Shown here: positions 11,734 through 23,952 of the stretch, piece by piece
How positions within the stretch are numbered: the first letter of the stretch is position 1
Layout of the letters: each line of letters starts with the position of its first letter
Source of the DNA: Ampullaceana balthica
Taxonomy: Eukaryota > Mollusca > Gastropoda > Lymnaeidae
Assembly: GCA_944989445.1 (NCBI GenBank)
Contig: CALYLW010001207.1
Coordinates: 124,001-188,000, forward strand
Length of the DNA: 64,000 nucleotides
Direction of reading: 5' to 3'
Notes under the pieces: generated by a model
What the model was told of the DNA's origin: nothing
Database searches by the model: none
The model's input: the letters and a program-made list of their open reading frames with translations, nothing else
Position numbers and translations under genes: made by a program

Positions 11734-11910
11734 CTAGACACCTCGCGGTGTAGCATACGCCGCAGACTTGCTTATGGAGAGTGCAAAGAAAGTGAAAAAA
11801 GAACGGACACAAACTACAGCACGAAGAAATCAAAACAACGCGAGTGAACATCGGTTAGGGGGGGGACTGCCAACTCATTTGTGGTTTCGAGACATTTGCA
11901 GGCAAAATTC
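11734..11910 (-). mobile_element. Helitron-like 3' end, copy 1
   Basis: On the minus strand GTCTGCGGCGTATGCTAC then ACCGCGAGGTGT forms a GC-rich imperfect hairpin followed after about 10 bases by CTAG, and the next base is T. Helitrons end in CTRR after such a hairpin and insert between A and T. Internal sequence (TTCTTTGCACTCTCC region) matches 39080-39140. The 5' boundary is not clear and no Rep/helicase gene is present. Confidence 0.55.
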
Positions 11911-12047
11911 GGTACACCCCTAACTTCTATGAAGTCAGCTATAAAACGATAATCGGTTTAAAATCAGAGTTACATAATCGATAATCGGTTTTCAAAAAGA
12001 AAAAAAAACCAACAACACTCAATTTTACAACCCTAAATATGACTAAC

Positions 12048-12387
12048 CCTCACTAGGGTGGGCCAATCACAGTTTATTTTGGAAGGAATGGTAGTAATAT
12101 TTATGGGAGGCGGGTAACAACAAACTCAGTGTGCATGTCTTCACGTTTACTCGCTATTTTTATTTACTTAGTTCTGCTTTTTGTGTCTGTACTCTCATAC
12201 CCCCCAACCGTCTATGATGAGCATGTCTGCGGCGCATGCTACGCCGCGGGTCTCTCCAAAGTTTCTTCTTTTCATTCACTCACAGTCGTTTGCCCAAACC
12301 CACCCCATGTTAACAACTGTGTCTTTTAGGAAGTCTTCACCCGTCACTAAATCATTTGCGGCGTCTGCTACGCCACGGGTCAGCTAG
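12048..12387 (+). mobile_element. Helitron-like non-autonomous element, copy 2
   Basis: Starts near ACCCTCACTAGGGTGGGCCA, a version of the GACCCTCGCTAGGGTCGG phrase at 38941. Two hairpin ends occur: GCGGCGCATGCTACGCCGC at 12230-12248 and GCGGCGTCTGCTACGCCACG at 12358-12377, the second followed by CTAG (12384-12387) and then T. Overlapping small frames read different phases of repeat DNA and are not genes. Confidence 0.55.
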
Positions 12388-12680
12388 TCTTGGCTATAAA
12401 GGGGTAAAAGAACGAGCACAAAAAGACATTTATAAACATTTTAAAAAACCACAATATTTTCGCTGGGGCTTGAATCCAGGACCTTCTCCATAAAAGGCGG
12501 ACGTGATAAGAAGTACACTGCGAATCTCACGTTAGTCTTTGAAGGAACGATGCAAGTGAAACGAGAGGACCATTGTTGGTCTCGATATATTGGTCGACCA
12601 CAGCGAGGGTCATTCGTCACGCTCGGTTGCACATACTTGCGTCGTGGTGTCTCGCATGGTCTCATGAAGAGAATTATATA
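12388..12680 (-). repeat. tRNA-derived SINE-like segment, minus strand
   Basis: On the minus strand 12545-12465 reads TTCGCAGTGTACTTCTTATC and ACGTCCGCC, then GGTCCTGGATTCAAGCCCC, resembling tRNA box A and box B spaced as in a tRNA, followed by GCGAAAATATT. The flank carries GACCCTCGCTGTGGTCGACC, the companion phrase of the 38.7 kb copy. It is too diverged to be a working tRNA. The parent may be a tRNA-Val or Lys type; this is inference. Confidence 0.5.
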
Positions 12681-13470
12681 TATAGATAGATTACAACAAT
12701 CCCACCCTTACCTAGTCATCGATATTCACATAATATCATCGGGCACAAAAAATATCTTATTCGTTTGACTAATGTTATGCTTAGACTTGAAATATAAAAT
12801 AGATGATTTGTAGACCTTTTCTATAAAGGAAAATAATATATCAAAAGCTATTTCGGAGCAGACGAATGATAAAACTTTTCCACAAAAAAATATTGTAGTA
12901 GATTCCTAGAACAATCCAGTGACATTTCACACTATTTGCTGGTATTAATTTTAAATATTTGTAATGTTTAAATATCTTGGTGCAAAGAAATATCACTGGT
13001 TTTACGGCTAATATATAGTATTTACCTTCAGAAGGTTAACGGGAAGTCATTAACATGACATAATTAATTTTAATTTAGAGGATCAATCTCTCAGCACTTT
13101 TTACTAGACACGTTTGGTTTATGTTATTATTTACGTGAAAAGAAAATGAGCCCTTTTGCTTAAGAGTTATGAAAATGTAATGGATCTTTGTTATTCTGGT
13201 AGAGGATTTAGAGAAAACCATCCGTTATTAAAGTAGAAACAACAAAAAATTAATAGGCATCTTTAAAAGCTATCATGTTTTTTTTAAAAAATTATTTCGA
13301 CTACCTTGATATTTTTTTTTATGAAGAAGAGGTTTGATGTCTCACTGTCATACTCTTGTGAAGCGTTTATACTCATCTCTAAAATTTTTATGAAACTGTG
13401 AGATCCACAATAAAAATACTGTCACATCTTTAACTTGCAATCCTCGAAGCAAGCACGGTTTCTGCGCTTG
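12681..13470. other. AT-rich, nothing recognised
   Basis: No repeat shared within the window and no credible frame was seen. Confidence 0.4.
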
Positions 13471-13492
13471 TATATATATATATATATATATA
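13471..13492. repeat. (TA)n microsatellite
   Basis: About 11 uninterrupted TA units. Confidence 0.95.
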
Positions 13493-13889
13493 AGACTTTT
13501 TATCTTCAAATCTTACTTGCTTTAAATTTTTATTACTTGTCAGAACCGCACCAAAAAGCACCACTACATACCTATTTTATATTACGTGTTTTCCTAAGAC
13601 AACATAGGGGGCTAAATTTATTTTATAATATAAATAATTATCTTTTTCTGCCAAATAAATTATGATACACACTAATACAATGTCATAAACCATTATGACA
13701 TTATTGATTTGTATTATATAAATTTTATATTTGACGTAAACTAATATCATGAATTAGAAGAATTTAATTCAAAACAGATATAGATTTTTAAAATAAAAGT
13801 TATTTGAAATTAATGAAACTGTGAATTTAATAAATTATCTATAATCTATATTTATGTGTACTAGTTCTAACAGCAGCATGTTATTATCA

Positions 13890-13975
13890 TACAATTGTAA
13901 GTTACTCAAAAGTGGCTTGCCACTTGAATTCGCTCCCTTTAATTAGGGATACAATGTAATTGAAACGTTAGTTCA
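13890..13975 (-). repeat. Palindrome AAGTGGCNTGCCACTT (family P/E marker)
   Basis: AAAGTGGCTTGCCACTT is followed by GAATTCGCTCCCTTTAATT. The same palindrome plus GCTCCCTTTAAT arm recurs at 16513, 21975, 46697, 48145, 53880, 56987 and 59346. It probably marks an element end. Confidence 0.7.
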
Positions 13976-14169
13976 TATAAACACAAAAAGAGCTCGGAAC
14001 TATTACATAGCACAATATATCAGTAATATAATGAAGTATCTGTTTGGTCAATTGTATGGTACATCAACTAATATTTTCTCAAAATACTGGAAAGTTCAAA
14101 TATCAATTACAAAATCCTGTATTTCAAAAGCTATTTCCTTTTCATTAGATTTGAGATAATTCATTTGGT

Positions 14170-14400
14170 ATTATTAAAAGAATGTTTAAATTTATACACT
14201 GTGCTTTGTGATACGTTATGACGTATAATACACCATGACTTGTGATATCCTGTTACCTATAATAAACCATCATTGTGATATCATGTGATGCATCATGCAC
14301 AATACTTTGTGTTATCATATGACAAATGATACACCATGTCTTGTGATACAGTGTAACGATGCACTATGGACACGATATGCGATATCATTCGTGATACTAC
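14170..14400. repeat. Degenerate TGTGATATCATG-type repeats
   Basis: Phrases TTGTGATATC, ATACACCATG and GTGATAC recur with irregular 40-60 bp spacing. Low-complexity and non-coding. Confidence 0.5.
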
Positions 14401-14612
14401 TAACATGTTATTCAATTTATAGGTCACATATACCAAGCAATCTTCCAGGACTGAATACATTTAAAACATAAATTAAGTCACCTCCGTTAAAATGTAAAGT
14501 CATTATAGACATGGTTCACACAAACTGATGTCAAACTGTTAGCCACTTTTGTCTGTGACCAGATGGTGTGCATTTATGTCTGTCTGCGTGTCTTTGTGCA
14601 TGCGTGTTTATT

Positions 14613-14642
14613 AGTGTGTGTGTGTGTGTTTGTGTGTGTGTG
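14613..14642. repeat. (TG)n microsatellite
   Basis: Interrupted GT/TG run. Confidence 0.9.
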
Positions 14643-14807
14643 TTGAAAACTTAATTGCCTTATTACAGATGAATGTAGGATTGCTGAATAATTGTTTGCT
14701 TTACGATTTCTGCAAATACGAGGGATGAAAATGTTAAACGCCAACCGGAATCTCTTTTAAATCAATACAAAATATGTGATTGCTGTCTACTTCCAAACAG
14801 TTGTTCT

Positions 14808-14945
14808 CAGACAATTTTATGTGTAGCATGGCACAAGTTGCATATTATCTTTAAATTCTATTTTAAAATAATAACTAGAGAAAGAAAAGCATAAGTCTAA
14901 CCCTACCAAATAATATATTTCTCAATCAGTTTATTGTTATTAATA
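14808..14945 (+). repeat. Short dispersed repeat shared with 8.0 kb
   Basis: Same phrases as 8015-8165. Confidence 0.6.
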
Positions 14946-15084
14946 TTAAGAGTTACTCTTTTCTCATCATCAATGTATATAAATGATTGTTAAACTATTT
15001 TAAAATTTAAAAAAAAATCATGTAAACAATTTTTGTAAACCCAAATATTCGGTTTTTCATAGCATTAATGATTGCCTTATCCAC

Positions 15085-16400
15085 GTTGTGACATTGTCAA
15101 CGTCACCCATGAACATTTTACAATGAATTGAATGAACAAACTTGAACGAAGTTCAACGAACGGTGTAGTGTGTACCAAGCGAACAGTATTGTACTGAGTG
15201 TGTATTGTGATGTACAAGAAGTCGTGACCTAGAGCCAATATAAAACTGTTCTTTCATTCAGACGATTTCTGTTTATTATGCTGTTAGTTAACTACGTAGT
15301 TTGTTATCTTATTTAGTAAATTAATATCTATAAATGTAAATTTTTAACTGAATATAATCTACTCGTATAGAAATTGATTCTTTTACTATATTTTGCATTG
15401 ATTTAAATGATTTCATGATCTACGCTTGTTAATTTGTTTATTTTGTTATATATTAATAATTTAATGTATCCCTTTACTTTTTTACTTAACATGTTTTGTA
15501 TAATTATAATGTTCACAGTAGACAAGAGTTTTAAAATTATAAGACTGAAGAAGATATAACACGTGAGGCAAGCAACAGTTTTATTTTTAAGTTCGCAAAT
15601 CAAATCGCAATTGCAACTGCTATTTAAAGTTTAACGGAAAAAAACACAGAATATTAAAGTATTACAATGATATAATGTGTATCATATAAGTAAAAAAAAA
15701 TTAAATGTAAATACTGCATTGAAATTATTGAATAATTGACTACTGTCTACGTACTAATCAATGCCAAAGAATTTAAAAACGAAAACCAACTCTCAGCCTG
15801 TCCCAGTTTCCAAGGCTCCTGTTTAGCTATAAAGGTTTTAGTATAAACTAATATTTACAAATTTAACTTAAAATTATTATTTTAACATAAAATTATTATA
15901 TCAGCTATCACAATGAAAATAATTTAATGACATGTGAAAATAAAATAATATAATTACTAATAGTAGTTACTAGTTACTAGTAAGTTGTAACATGGTACTC
16001 AGCAGTACTTGTTACCTTTAAGTTTGTAGTTTGTTTCTTTAATTTTCAAGTTTCGAAAAATTAAGTGTTTGTCATATCCAAATTTTTTTAAAGAAGAATA
16101 ACATCCCAAGTTTTTTTCGGCGACAAGCCAGAACGCTTATCAACATTTGTCTGTCCCGCTGTGCTGAATGCTCTCACTATCCATTCTTGTTGAATATACT
16201 GATTTCTGGTTATTGGATTTTACTTTTTATATAATTGTTTATAAACTTCTTAATATTAATTAAATTTAAAAATTTCTTAACTAAAATGATATTCGGATAT
16301 TATCCGGATCTGCCATAAGTTTTTGCTGAATCCGGATAGTGGCGAAATCCCTGATATCTGGTCCGGGTATCCGGCATGTCGGGTATCCGGCTGTCCCCTA
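15085..16400 (+). repeat. Family D element, forward copy
   Basis: ACATTGTCAACGTCACCCAT, a TTGAACGAAGTTCAACGAAC stretch and GTGTAGTGTGTACCAAGCGA match the complement of 38340-38490. Both copies end in iterated CCGGATATCC-like motifs (16290-16390; 37920-37960 and 38610-38665) and a terminus resembling AGGGGACAGCCGGATA. The interior is AT-rich without a frame, so it is probably a non-autonomous DNA element. 15403-15603 minus is a shadow frame. Confidence 0.6.
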
Positions 16401-16424
16401 ATTTTAATATTTATAAAAACGTCT

Positions 16425-17345
16425 TAAAAAAGAAGACGAACTTTTGCTAATTACAAAGTGGGCATAAGGGAATGCTAGCTAGTAATTAAAATTGTATCTC
16501 AAATTGAAAATATAGAAGTCAAGTGGCGTGACACTAGGATAAAATAGATTGTCGTTCTATATTACGATATTACTATACCTTCGATCTTCATTACAATTAA
16601 TAAGACTCCATTTCATGTTATAGAAATTATAAATATTTCATGGTTTTCACATTTTAAAATAAAACTGATACTCAAAAATAAGTGTGAATTCAAATGTATT
16701 ATATTTATTTACATTTTTAAATAATATTCAAAGAAATATTATTAAAACACAGTTTCTTAATATTATGTCCCATAGAATTTAATTGACATATTAATGGATT
16801 AAAAAAATTCGATCTTATTCAAAATAGTGAACTCTCCCCACAAGAAAATGACATTTTTAACACATGGGACTTGGTGCTTTTTGGTGCATCACGCAATTGA
16901 TATACAATTGTAATGCAAGCCTATTTTGATTATAGTAATAAACAAAATAATTGTCCAAGTCACTGGCTAACTGGCTAGCTAGGTACATGTTGAACGCTCA
17001 GGAACGATGTTCAACAGTCTAAAGCAATTAAAAAATGGCGGAGTGAATAGCACTGTAAAAATTTATTATATGACGTCATTGTTTGATCTTATTTTTTAAT
17101 AAAGTTTTGCATCAAACTGTGTGCAAATTAATTACAAATTAAAGACGCACTGTAAAAAAATAGTATATGACTTTATTGTTTTAAGTTATATCTTAATTTT
17201 GGAAAAGAGAACGGTGTAAAAATAGCATTTGACGATTTATAAAGATAAAATGTTTTGTGAACATTTCAGGAAGTTTAATATTTCGTATTTATCAAACAAG
17301 GATAAGTTACTTGGGCTTTTTACACCTATTAGGCACGCTACAACC
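16425..17345 (+). repeat. Family E plus G composite, copy 1
   Basis: Co-linear with 21890-22755: TTTGCTAATTACAAAGTGGG, GTCAAGTGGCGTGAC, GGTGCTTTTTGGTGCATCAC, then family G phrases ACTGTAAAAA, ATGACGTCATTGTT and AGGAAGTTTAATATTTCGTA to CTACAACCCCTAG. The consistent pairing suggests that E and G are halves of one ~900 bp element. Confidence 0.7.
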
Positions 17346-17369
17346 CCTAGTTCTTAAATATAAAGTACA

Positions 17370-17560
17370 AGGTTGTTGTAGGGCACCTAAGGTGCCCACT
17401 TTTTTCAAAAGCCCAAGTAACTTATGTGAGTGTCATTGCATGTGTTCGAATCAGTGTGTCCGACAACCAAATAATCACAGTTCACGGCTTATTTATGGGT
17501 AATATTCCTTATTTGATAAATACGAAATATTAAACTTAAATGTACACAAAGTATTTTATA
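17370..17560 (-). repeat. Family G fragment, inverted to its neighbour
   Basis: GTTGTAGGGCACCTAAGGTG with TTTTTTCAAAAGCCCAAG and ATACGAAATATTAAACTT, in the orientation opposite to 17240-17345, giving a head-to-head pair. Confidence 0.65.
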
Positions 17561-17804
17561 TGTTGAAAATTAATCTTTAGCACTGACACATCTGATGTAT
17601 ACTCCATGGTATAGCTCACAAAATTATCCAAAGGACTCAAAATGTATATACGACATACATAATGACGTCACACGTTCCTGCAGTTGTTTGGGTAATGTTA
17701 GTCTTGAAACCAAAAAATTATGATTTCACTTCTATATTAAAATTCTTTTTTTAAAAAAAAAGCAGAGTGATGTCCCTTACAGTTACCGATTGACCTGGGC
17801 TAAT

Positions 17805-17808
<4 letters not shown>

Positions 17809-17859
<51 letters not shown>
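17809..17859. repeat. (TA)n microsatellite
   Basis: About 25 TA units. The minus frame across it is a repeat artefact. Confidence 0.98.
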
Positions 17860-17860
<1 letters not shown>

Positions 17861-17997
17861 CTCCTGAGCGACCATGTTCTAATGAGCACGACCCTCGCAG
17901 TTGGCAAGCGTGGTGGAATTTAAAAAAAAGGGGGATGGGGGGTGTGTGGCAACAAAGCTTCACGCGTTCACTTTCTGTTCAGTTGCGATTTATTTTT

Positions 17998-18023
17998 AAA
18001 TCCCTTATATTAACTTCGCGGCC

Positions 18024-18107
<84 letters not shown>

Positions 18108-19003
18108 CTTGGGCTCGGCGGACGGGCGGGCGGAAAAACAGAAGTCAAAAATGACCCACTTCCCATGATCCGATCGAACTGAAATTTTGAACACGGACCC
18201 GTCTAACCTAACAATGCATTGTATCAAAATTTCAGATCGATCAAACGTACCGTAATTAAATTAGAGCATTTTTAGTAATTCAAATATCACTGTTTGTTAT
18301 TGTTTTTTTTCTGCCAGTTCCACGTGAGTTTGAGTTGACGCCGACCGTCGTGTTGACGCCGACCGTCGTGCCGACACCCCCTCACATCCCACCCCCCATT
18401 TATTAAAGACAAGGGACATCACTCGGTGTCAGTCTGTAAATGTTTGAAAATAATCAATACTGTTAGTTATGTCTCATATATAAGGGATTTATAGTCAAAA
18501 ACTTTGTTTTTACGAGTTTGTTTATTAAATCCCTTATATTAACTTCGCGGCCGTCTCTCTCTCTCTGTCTTAGGGTCGGCGGGCGGGCGGAAAAACAGAA
18601 GTCAAAAATGACCCACTTCCCATGATCCGATCGAACTGAAATTTGGCACACTGACCCGTCTGACCTAACAATGCATCGTATTAAAATTTCAGATCGATCG
18701 AACGTACCGTAATTAAATTAATGCATTTTTAGTTTATCCTTATATGAGGTATGTAATTCAAAATTCACTGTTTGTTATTGTTTTTTTTCTTCCAGTTTCA
18801 CGTGAGTTTGAGTTGACGCCGACCGTCGTGTTGACGCCGACCGTCGTGCCGACACCCCCTCACATCCCACCCCCATTTATTAAAGACAAGGGACATCACT
18901 CGGTATCAGTCTGTAAATGTTTGAAAGTAATCAATACTGTTAGTTATGTCTCATATATAAGGGATTTATAGTCAAAAACTTTGTTTTTACGGGTTTGTTT
19001 TTT
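17998..19003 (+). repeat. Family B, two head-to-tail units
   Basis: Units begin AAATCCCTTATATTAACTTC at 17998 and 18527. Each contains GGCGGGCGGAAAAACAGAAG, AATGACCCACTTCCCATGAT, TTTCAGATCGATC, duplicated GACGCCGACCGTCGTG and a right end ATATAAGGGATTTATAGTC. Ends and the ATTTCAGATCGATC core are shared with family A, so B is a related subfamily. Non-coding. Confidence 0.85.
18024..18103. repeat. (CT)n microsatellite, ~80 bp
   Basis: Expanded in the first family B unit; the second unit has only about four CT units at the same place (18553-18567). It produces spurious L/S and R/E frames. Confidence 0.98.
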
Positions 19004-19490
19004 AAATCCTTTATATTAACTCTTGGTGTCTTCTTGAGGCAGGTGGTGCCCAAAAAACTTTGGATCAATTTTTAACCCTTTCCTCGTAAGCTAGCGAGCT
19101 GAAATTTTGTAGGCAGACTCGTGCCGATGATAAAAATGAGGTTTCAAAATTGCAGATAAATCGAAAATACCGTAATTAAATTAATGAATTTTTAGATTAT
19201 GTGTTTGTATCTCTATGTAACATGTTAATTTTTTTTTGCTATAGTGTCGTGGTGTGTATTATATTTAACAACCTTTCTTGTCGCTCAATAAGGTGCATAT
19301 TTTATTGACGAGATTTTTTATAAACATATTCCTGATCGGTGCGCATTTAACATATTTTACGACACATAACTATAGTGCTGTATTTTTTTTATTGTCCTGT
19401 GCTGCGTATTATAATGAACAATTAAAATTCTTTTAGTTATGTTTGGTATATAAATATATAAATGATTTATAGTCACAAATGTATTTTTTA
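19004..19490 (+). repeat. Family A unit, diverged, adjoining family B
   Basis: Starts AAATCCTTTATATTAACTC, keeps GTAAGCTAGCGAGCTGAAAT, the spaced TGCGTATTAT motifs and ATGATTTATAGTCA. It is head-to-tail with the two B units, a mixed array. Confidence 0.8.
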
Positions 19491-20940
19491 CGGTATTTTT
19501 AAATTTATTTTTTGAACAAGTCGTATATTTACATTTATTTATGTAAAAATTACAAACATTTTCTCCACCATCTTGCAATTTTTTCACAGGTATTCATGTA
19601 CTATAACGATATAATTAGATCTCTTAGCACTACCACAATAACAAAAACACTGCTCATCCAATGAATATGAAAAGAGACACAACTTTCACAATGCAGCTCA
19701 GTTTTATTTACAATATGTGACGATTGATTTCTTGTAAAATAAAGGAGACGCATTCTTTAAAACTTTTGAAATAACACAGGTCATATGACACGGCTGCCAA
19801 AGAACCTGTTAACAAGACAAAGACTTACACCATGCCACTAGAAAATATAACACCCATAAAATATAACACATCACCACCAATGATTTCAGCCATCAAACCT
19901 CAACACAATCATAATACTTACACATAAAGATCACCATTAGGGACTGAGGTGGTTTATAAAAAAACACACAACACAATTTAATGTTTAATCGGGTTGTCAG
20001 CTGGAGAACTTTGGCCTCAATATTAACAAATTTCACATAAATTAAACCGAACTTAATACTTAATAGTACTGGCAACTAAAATTAAATAGACCATGAAACT
20101 ATTTGAAACTTGCAATTCAATACATTTTAAAAAAATAACTTGTAATAGGTACCAATGGCTTTTGATGGAAAATAACTCAAGAGACTCATAATAAAATAGG
20201 AGTCTAACTCAAATGGTATAAGTTATGTGTTGTTATATAGCTATGACAAATATAAATATTATGGTGCCCCCACCCCCATCTCATTAACACAACCAATATT
20301 ATTAAATTTGACAATCTAAATTTTAAAAAAAATAAAATTAGACGAGGCTTCTATTAGGAAAGTCAGATTTAAGTCCAATGCAGAACATTAGAACATGGGA
20401 AATAAGACCAATCACCACCGAAGCAACACAAAAAAAAACACACAAAAAACTCACAACCCAGTAAATGTATCTAATCGACACTTCCATTTCAGCCCAAATA
20501 TGATCCGATATATCTTTTAAATAGAAATGCTGAGGTAAAGCAATGCTCAGACTAAGCGACTAAGCACAGTGCCCTTGGTTTCTGAAGTCATAAAAAACAG
20601 TGCCCGAATCAATAAAAATAAAATATCCGTCTAAACTAATCAAAAGTACAAAATATATATCTCTTATAGCTACACTGTAGCCACGACAACAACCAGGGAT
20701 GTTCATAATTCCAAGAAGATGGTACAGTCTTTTAATTTACATTATCTTAAACAGCCTGTTTTTTTTAAAGATGGAGCTAAGATTAAACACAATGAAAACC
20801 AAAGCTTATAAATACACCTGTCATTAAAAACAAGGACGTTTCTCTCGTATTTACACTGAGATATAAAAAAAATCGTATTTCAAAAAAATTCAATGTTAAT
20901 TTAACAATATTTTTACTCAATCCCAAACATGACATTTCTT
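19491..20940. other. AT-rich, no gene recognised
   Basis: Several short A- and CA-rich tracts. No credible frame and no repeat shared within the window. Confidence 0.4.
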
Positions 20941-21249
20941 AGAATTTTGTAGTGTAGGACCATGAACACATCATGCTCTAATAATCTTTGACCGATAAGA
21001 CCACACATCACATACCCCTATCTATAGTGAAGAGGCAACCATACAGCCGCCTAAATCTGATAGATGGGAAGCAGCAGCATGTGGGTGGGAGTGCTCAGTG
21101 TATACAATACAATATACAACACAGATGACTAAGACCCAGATCCTATATTTATACCATGGTCACTCACGACCTCACGACCTATGCCAGTATTTCTACCCCG
21201 TACAACTTAATACCCCTAACGGTCAAGCGCGTGAACATTCTACGCTCAT
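20941..21249 (+). repeat. Segment duplicated at 23049-23380
   Basis: TGTAGTGTAGGACCATGAAC through GAACATTCTACGCTCATGCAC is nearly identical to 23049-23380. Only scattered differences are visible. Confidence 0.85.
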
Positions 21250-21496
21250 GCACAGGTACCATGGGTGACCAAATCGTTTAGTTGGCACAGGTAACATGGG
21301 TGACCAAATCGTTTAGTTGGCACAGGTACCATGGGTGACCAAATCGTTTAGTTGGCACAGGTAACATGGGTGACCAAAATCGTTTAGTTGGCACAGGTAA
21401 CATGGGTGACCAAATCGTTTAGTTGGCACAGGTACCATGGGTGACCAAATCGTTTAGTTGGCACAGGTACCATGGGTGACCAAATCGTTTAGTTGG
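21250..21496. repeat. 35 bp minisatellite, ~7 units
   Basis: Unit GCACAGGTACCATGGGTGAC followed by CAAATCGTTTAGTTG. Two alternating variants (GTACC / GTAAC). A decayed unit follows to ~21540. The duplicate segment at 23.4 kb has only the first few bases of one unit. Confidence 0.95.
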
Positions 21497-21671
21497 CATG
21501 GGTCGTGTCCCTGACCAAAAGATGACCCATGGATAACAGATTTCAAGAGCTAAATATGACCATGGGTCATGGCAACTCATATTACGTCTGTTGTACTAGG
21601 GGTTCTAGACATGTTTTGGGGGACGCTGCCACAATAATTCGGGTGAGACTACAACCAGGCTTATAAATTAC

Positions 21672-21845
21672 AAACAGGGTATCAGTTAGCCTGACAGGAC
21701 GTAACAAAACAGCGAACGTTTCGGCAAAGAGCCTTCCTCAACGTACAAATAGTAAAAGCTAGAAAAGCTTAGCTGTGGTAAAATCTAAATAGTCCAGATT
21801 TTCTCTACTGGAATATTTGGATTTCACCACAGACAATTTTTTTAA
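21672..21845 (-). repeat. GGCTCTTTGCC repeat, copy 2, with long hairpin
   Basis: The 21672-21755 part matches 7585-7670. At 21770-21835 GCTGTGGTAAAATCTAAATA and its inverse TATTTGGATTTCACCACAG, plus CCAG...CTGG, form a long imperfect hairpin. Confidence 0.65.
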
Positions 21846-21889
21846 AAATATTTTTTATTTCGTTATATTCGTTTTATTTGTGTACTGAG

Positions 21890-22755
21890 AGCTCCACATT
21901 TTGCCAATTACAATGTGGTGATAGGGTTATACTAGAAAATAAATTTGACATTTTCTCTAATTGTAGAGATCGAAATCAAGTGGCGTGCCACTTGGATAAA
22001 ATAGAATGTGGTCTAAACTTAACCTCTTACGCTACATTTGGGGTCTTACAATTAATTAGACAAAGATATATTTTTTAGAAATTATATAAATTTCATAGTT
22101 TTCATATTTTTAAACAAAAAAGATATTGAAAAATAAGTATTTAATCGAATTATTATATATATTTAAGTTTTTAATTAATATTAAATGAAACATTTATAAA
22201 ACACAGCCTATTAATGTTATATTTCATAGAATTTAATTGAAATTTTAATAAATAAAAAATTAAACATATATTTTTTTTTGTCTTACTAACTCAGTTTGCA
22301 CAAAAAATGCCACATCAATCACATGTGTCTTTGTGCTTGATGGTGCGACAAGTACTTTAAATATAATTGTTATGCATGCCTAATATGATTATTTTAATAA
22401 ATAATATAATAACCCAAGTCACTGACTGATTGGATGTATCATTGTATTCTTATCGCTATGACGTCATTTGTTGAGCTTATATTTTAATGCACGGTGTGCA
22501 TCAAAAGGTGTGCAAAATAATTATAAATTAAAAACTCGCTGTAAAATATTATTATATGACGTCATTGTTTTAGCTTATATTTTAATTTTGGAAAAGGGAA
22601 CGATGTAAAATAAGGATTTGAGGATTTATAATTACAAATTACTTTGTGTACATTTTAGGAAGTTTAATATTTCGTATTTATCAAACAAGGATACGTTATT
22701 TGGGTATTTGACAAAAAGAGTGGGTGCCATAGGCGCCCTACAACCCCTAGTTGTA
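21890..22755 (+). repeat. Family E plus G composite, copy 2
   Basis: Co-linear with 16425-17345. Carries the palindrome CAAGTGGCGTGCCACTTG at 21976 and GTGCTTGATGGTGCGACAAG. It ends in GCCATAGGCGCCCTACAACC. Non-coding; the frame at 21878-22078 is not conserved in copy 1. Confidence 0.75.
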
Positions 22756-22873
22756 AAATATAAAGTATTCGCTCCAAGCATTTATATTTTTTTATTTTTT
22801 TAGTTTAAATTTCATATTTTATTGATTTTGTATTCATTTAAATGTATATTGTAATTATTTTTATAATTTAATA

Positions 22874-23567
22874 TAGTATCTAACAAAAGATTCTAATATT
22901 TTAAGTTTATAATTTCATACAACTCTAACAAAAGGAACATTTGAATAAGCTAGATTAGCAAAAGAAAACTGCAATACGTAGATTGTATATATTATAAACA
23001 GAATAACATAAAATAAAATGATCAAAATGTTTCTTAAATGTACGTGAATTTTGTAGTGTAGGACCATGAACACATCATGCTCTAATAATCTTTGACCGAT
23101 AAGACCACACAGCACATACCCCTATCTATAGTGAAGAGGCAACCATACGGCCGCCTAAATCTGATAGATGGGAAGCAGCAGCATGTGGGTGGGAGTGCTC
23201 AGTGTATACAATACAATATACAACACAGATGACTAAGACCCATATCCTATATTTATACCATGGTCACTCACGACCTCACGACCTATGCCAGTATTTCTAC
23301 CCCGTGCAACTTAATATTCGTCATGGTCAAGCGCGTGAACATTCTACACTCATTGGTCAGCCTGGCCGGGCCATGCACAGGTACCATATATATAGTATCT
23401 AACAAAAGATTCTAATATTTTAAGTTTATAATTTTATATAACTCTAACAAAAGGAACATTTGAATAAGCTACATTAGCAAAAGAAAACTGCAATACGTAG
23501 ATTGTATATATTATAAACAGAATAACATAAAATAAAATGATCAAAATGTTTCTTAAATGTACGTGAA
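22874..23567 (+). repeat. Insertion flanked by 175 bp direct repeats
   Basis: 22874-23048 and 23393-23567 are the same 175 bp (TAGTATCTAACAAAAGATTC to TTAAATGTACGTGAA) with a handful of substitutions, offset 519 bp. Between them, 23049-23392 is a copy of 20941-21262. Non-coding. Confidence 0.85.
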
Positions 23568-23952
23568 AATGTATTGAAAAGAGTTTTTTAACCGTTATAG
23601 TTAACTGGCAACAATTTAATAGGCATTAACTAAAAACGAGAATATTAATAAATGTTGAAGCGTACAATATACAATATTTTTGATATATTCATTTAATATA
23701 ATAAAAACAAAAAACATATGAAATATAGAAGTGTAAAGTCTACAACATGTTCATATATTCATTTTATGTATAAAAAGAAATTCATAACAAAGAATCAAAA
23801 TACTCATTAAATTTTTTTAACATCGTATTCAACTTGATCGCTCAACTGATCCTAGGCTGTCAATAAGGACGTATACATACCATAGCGATGACTTACGTAC
23901 CTGTAGTGTCGAGAACACGGAAATCACCTCGTACCAAGAAAAGTCATTCACA

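Noticed and set aside
17935..18227. Frames rich in LS/RE over the CT microsatellite
   Set aside because: Pure microsatellite translation.
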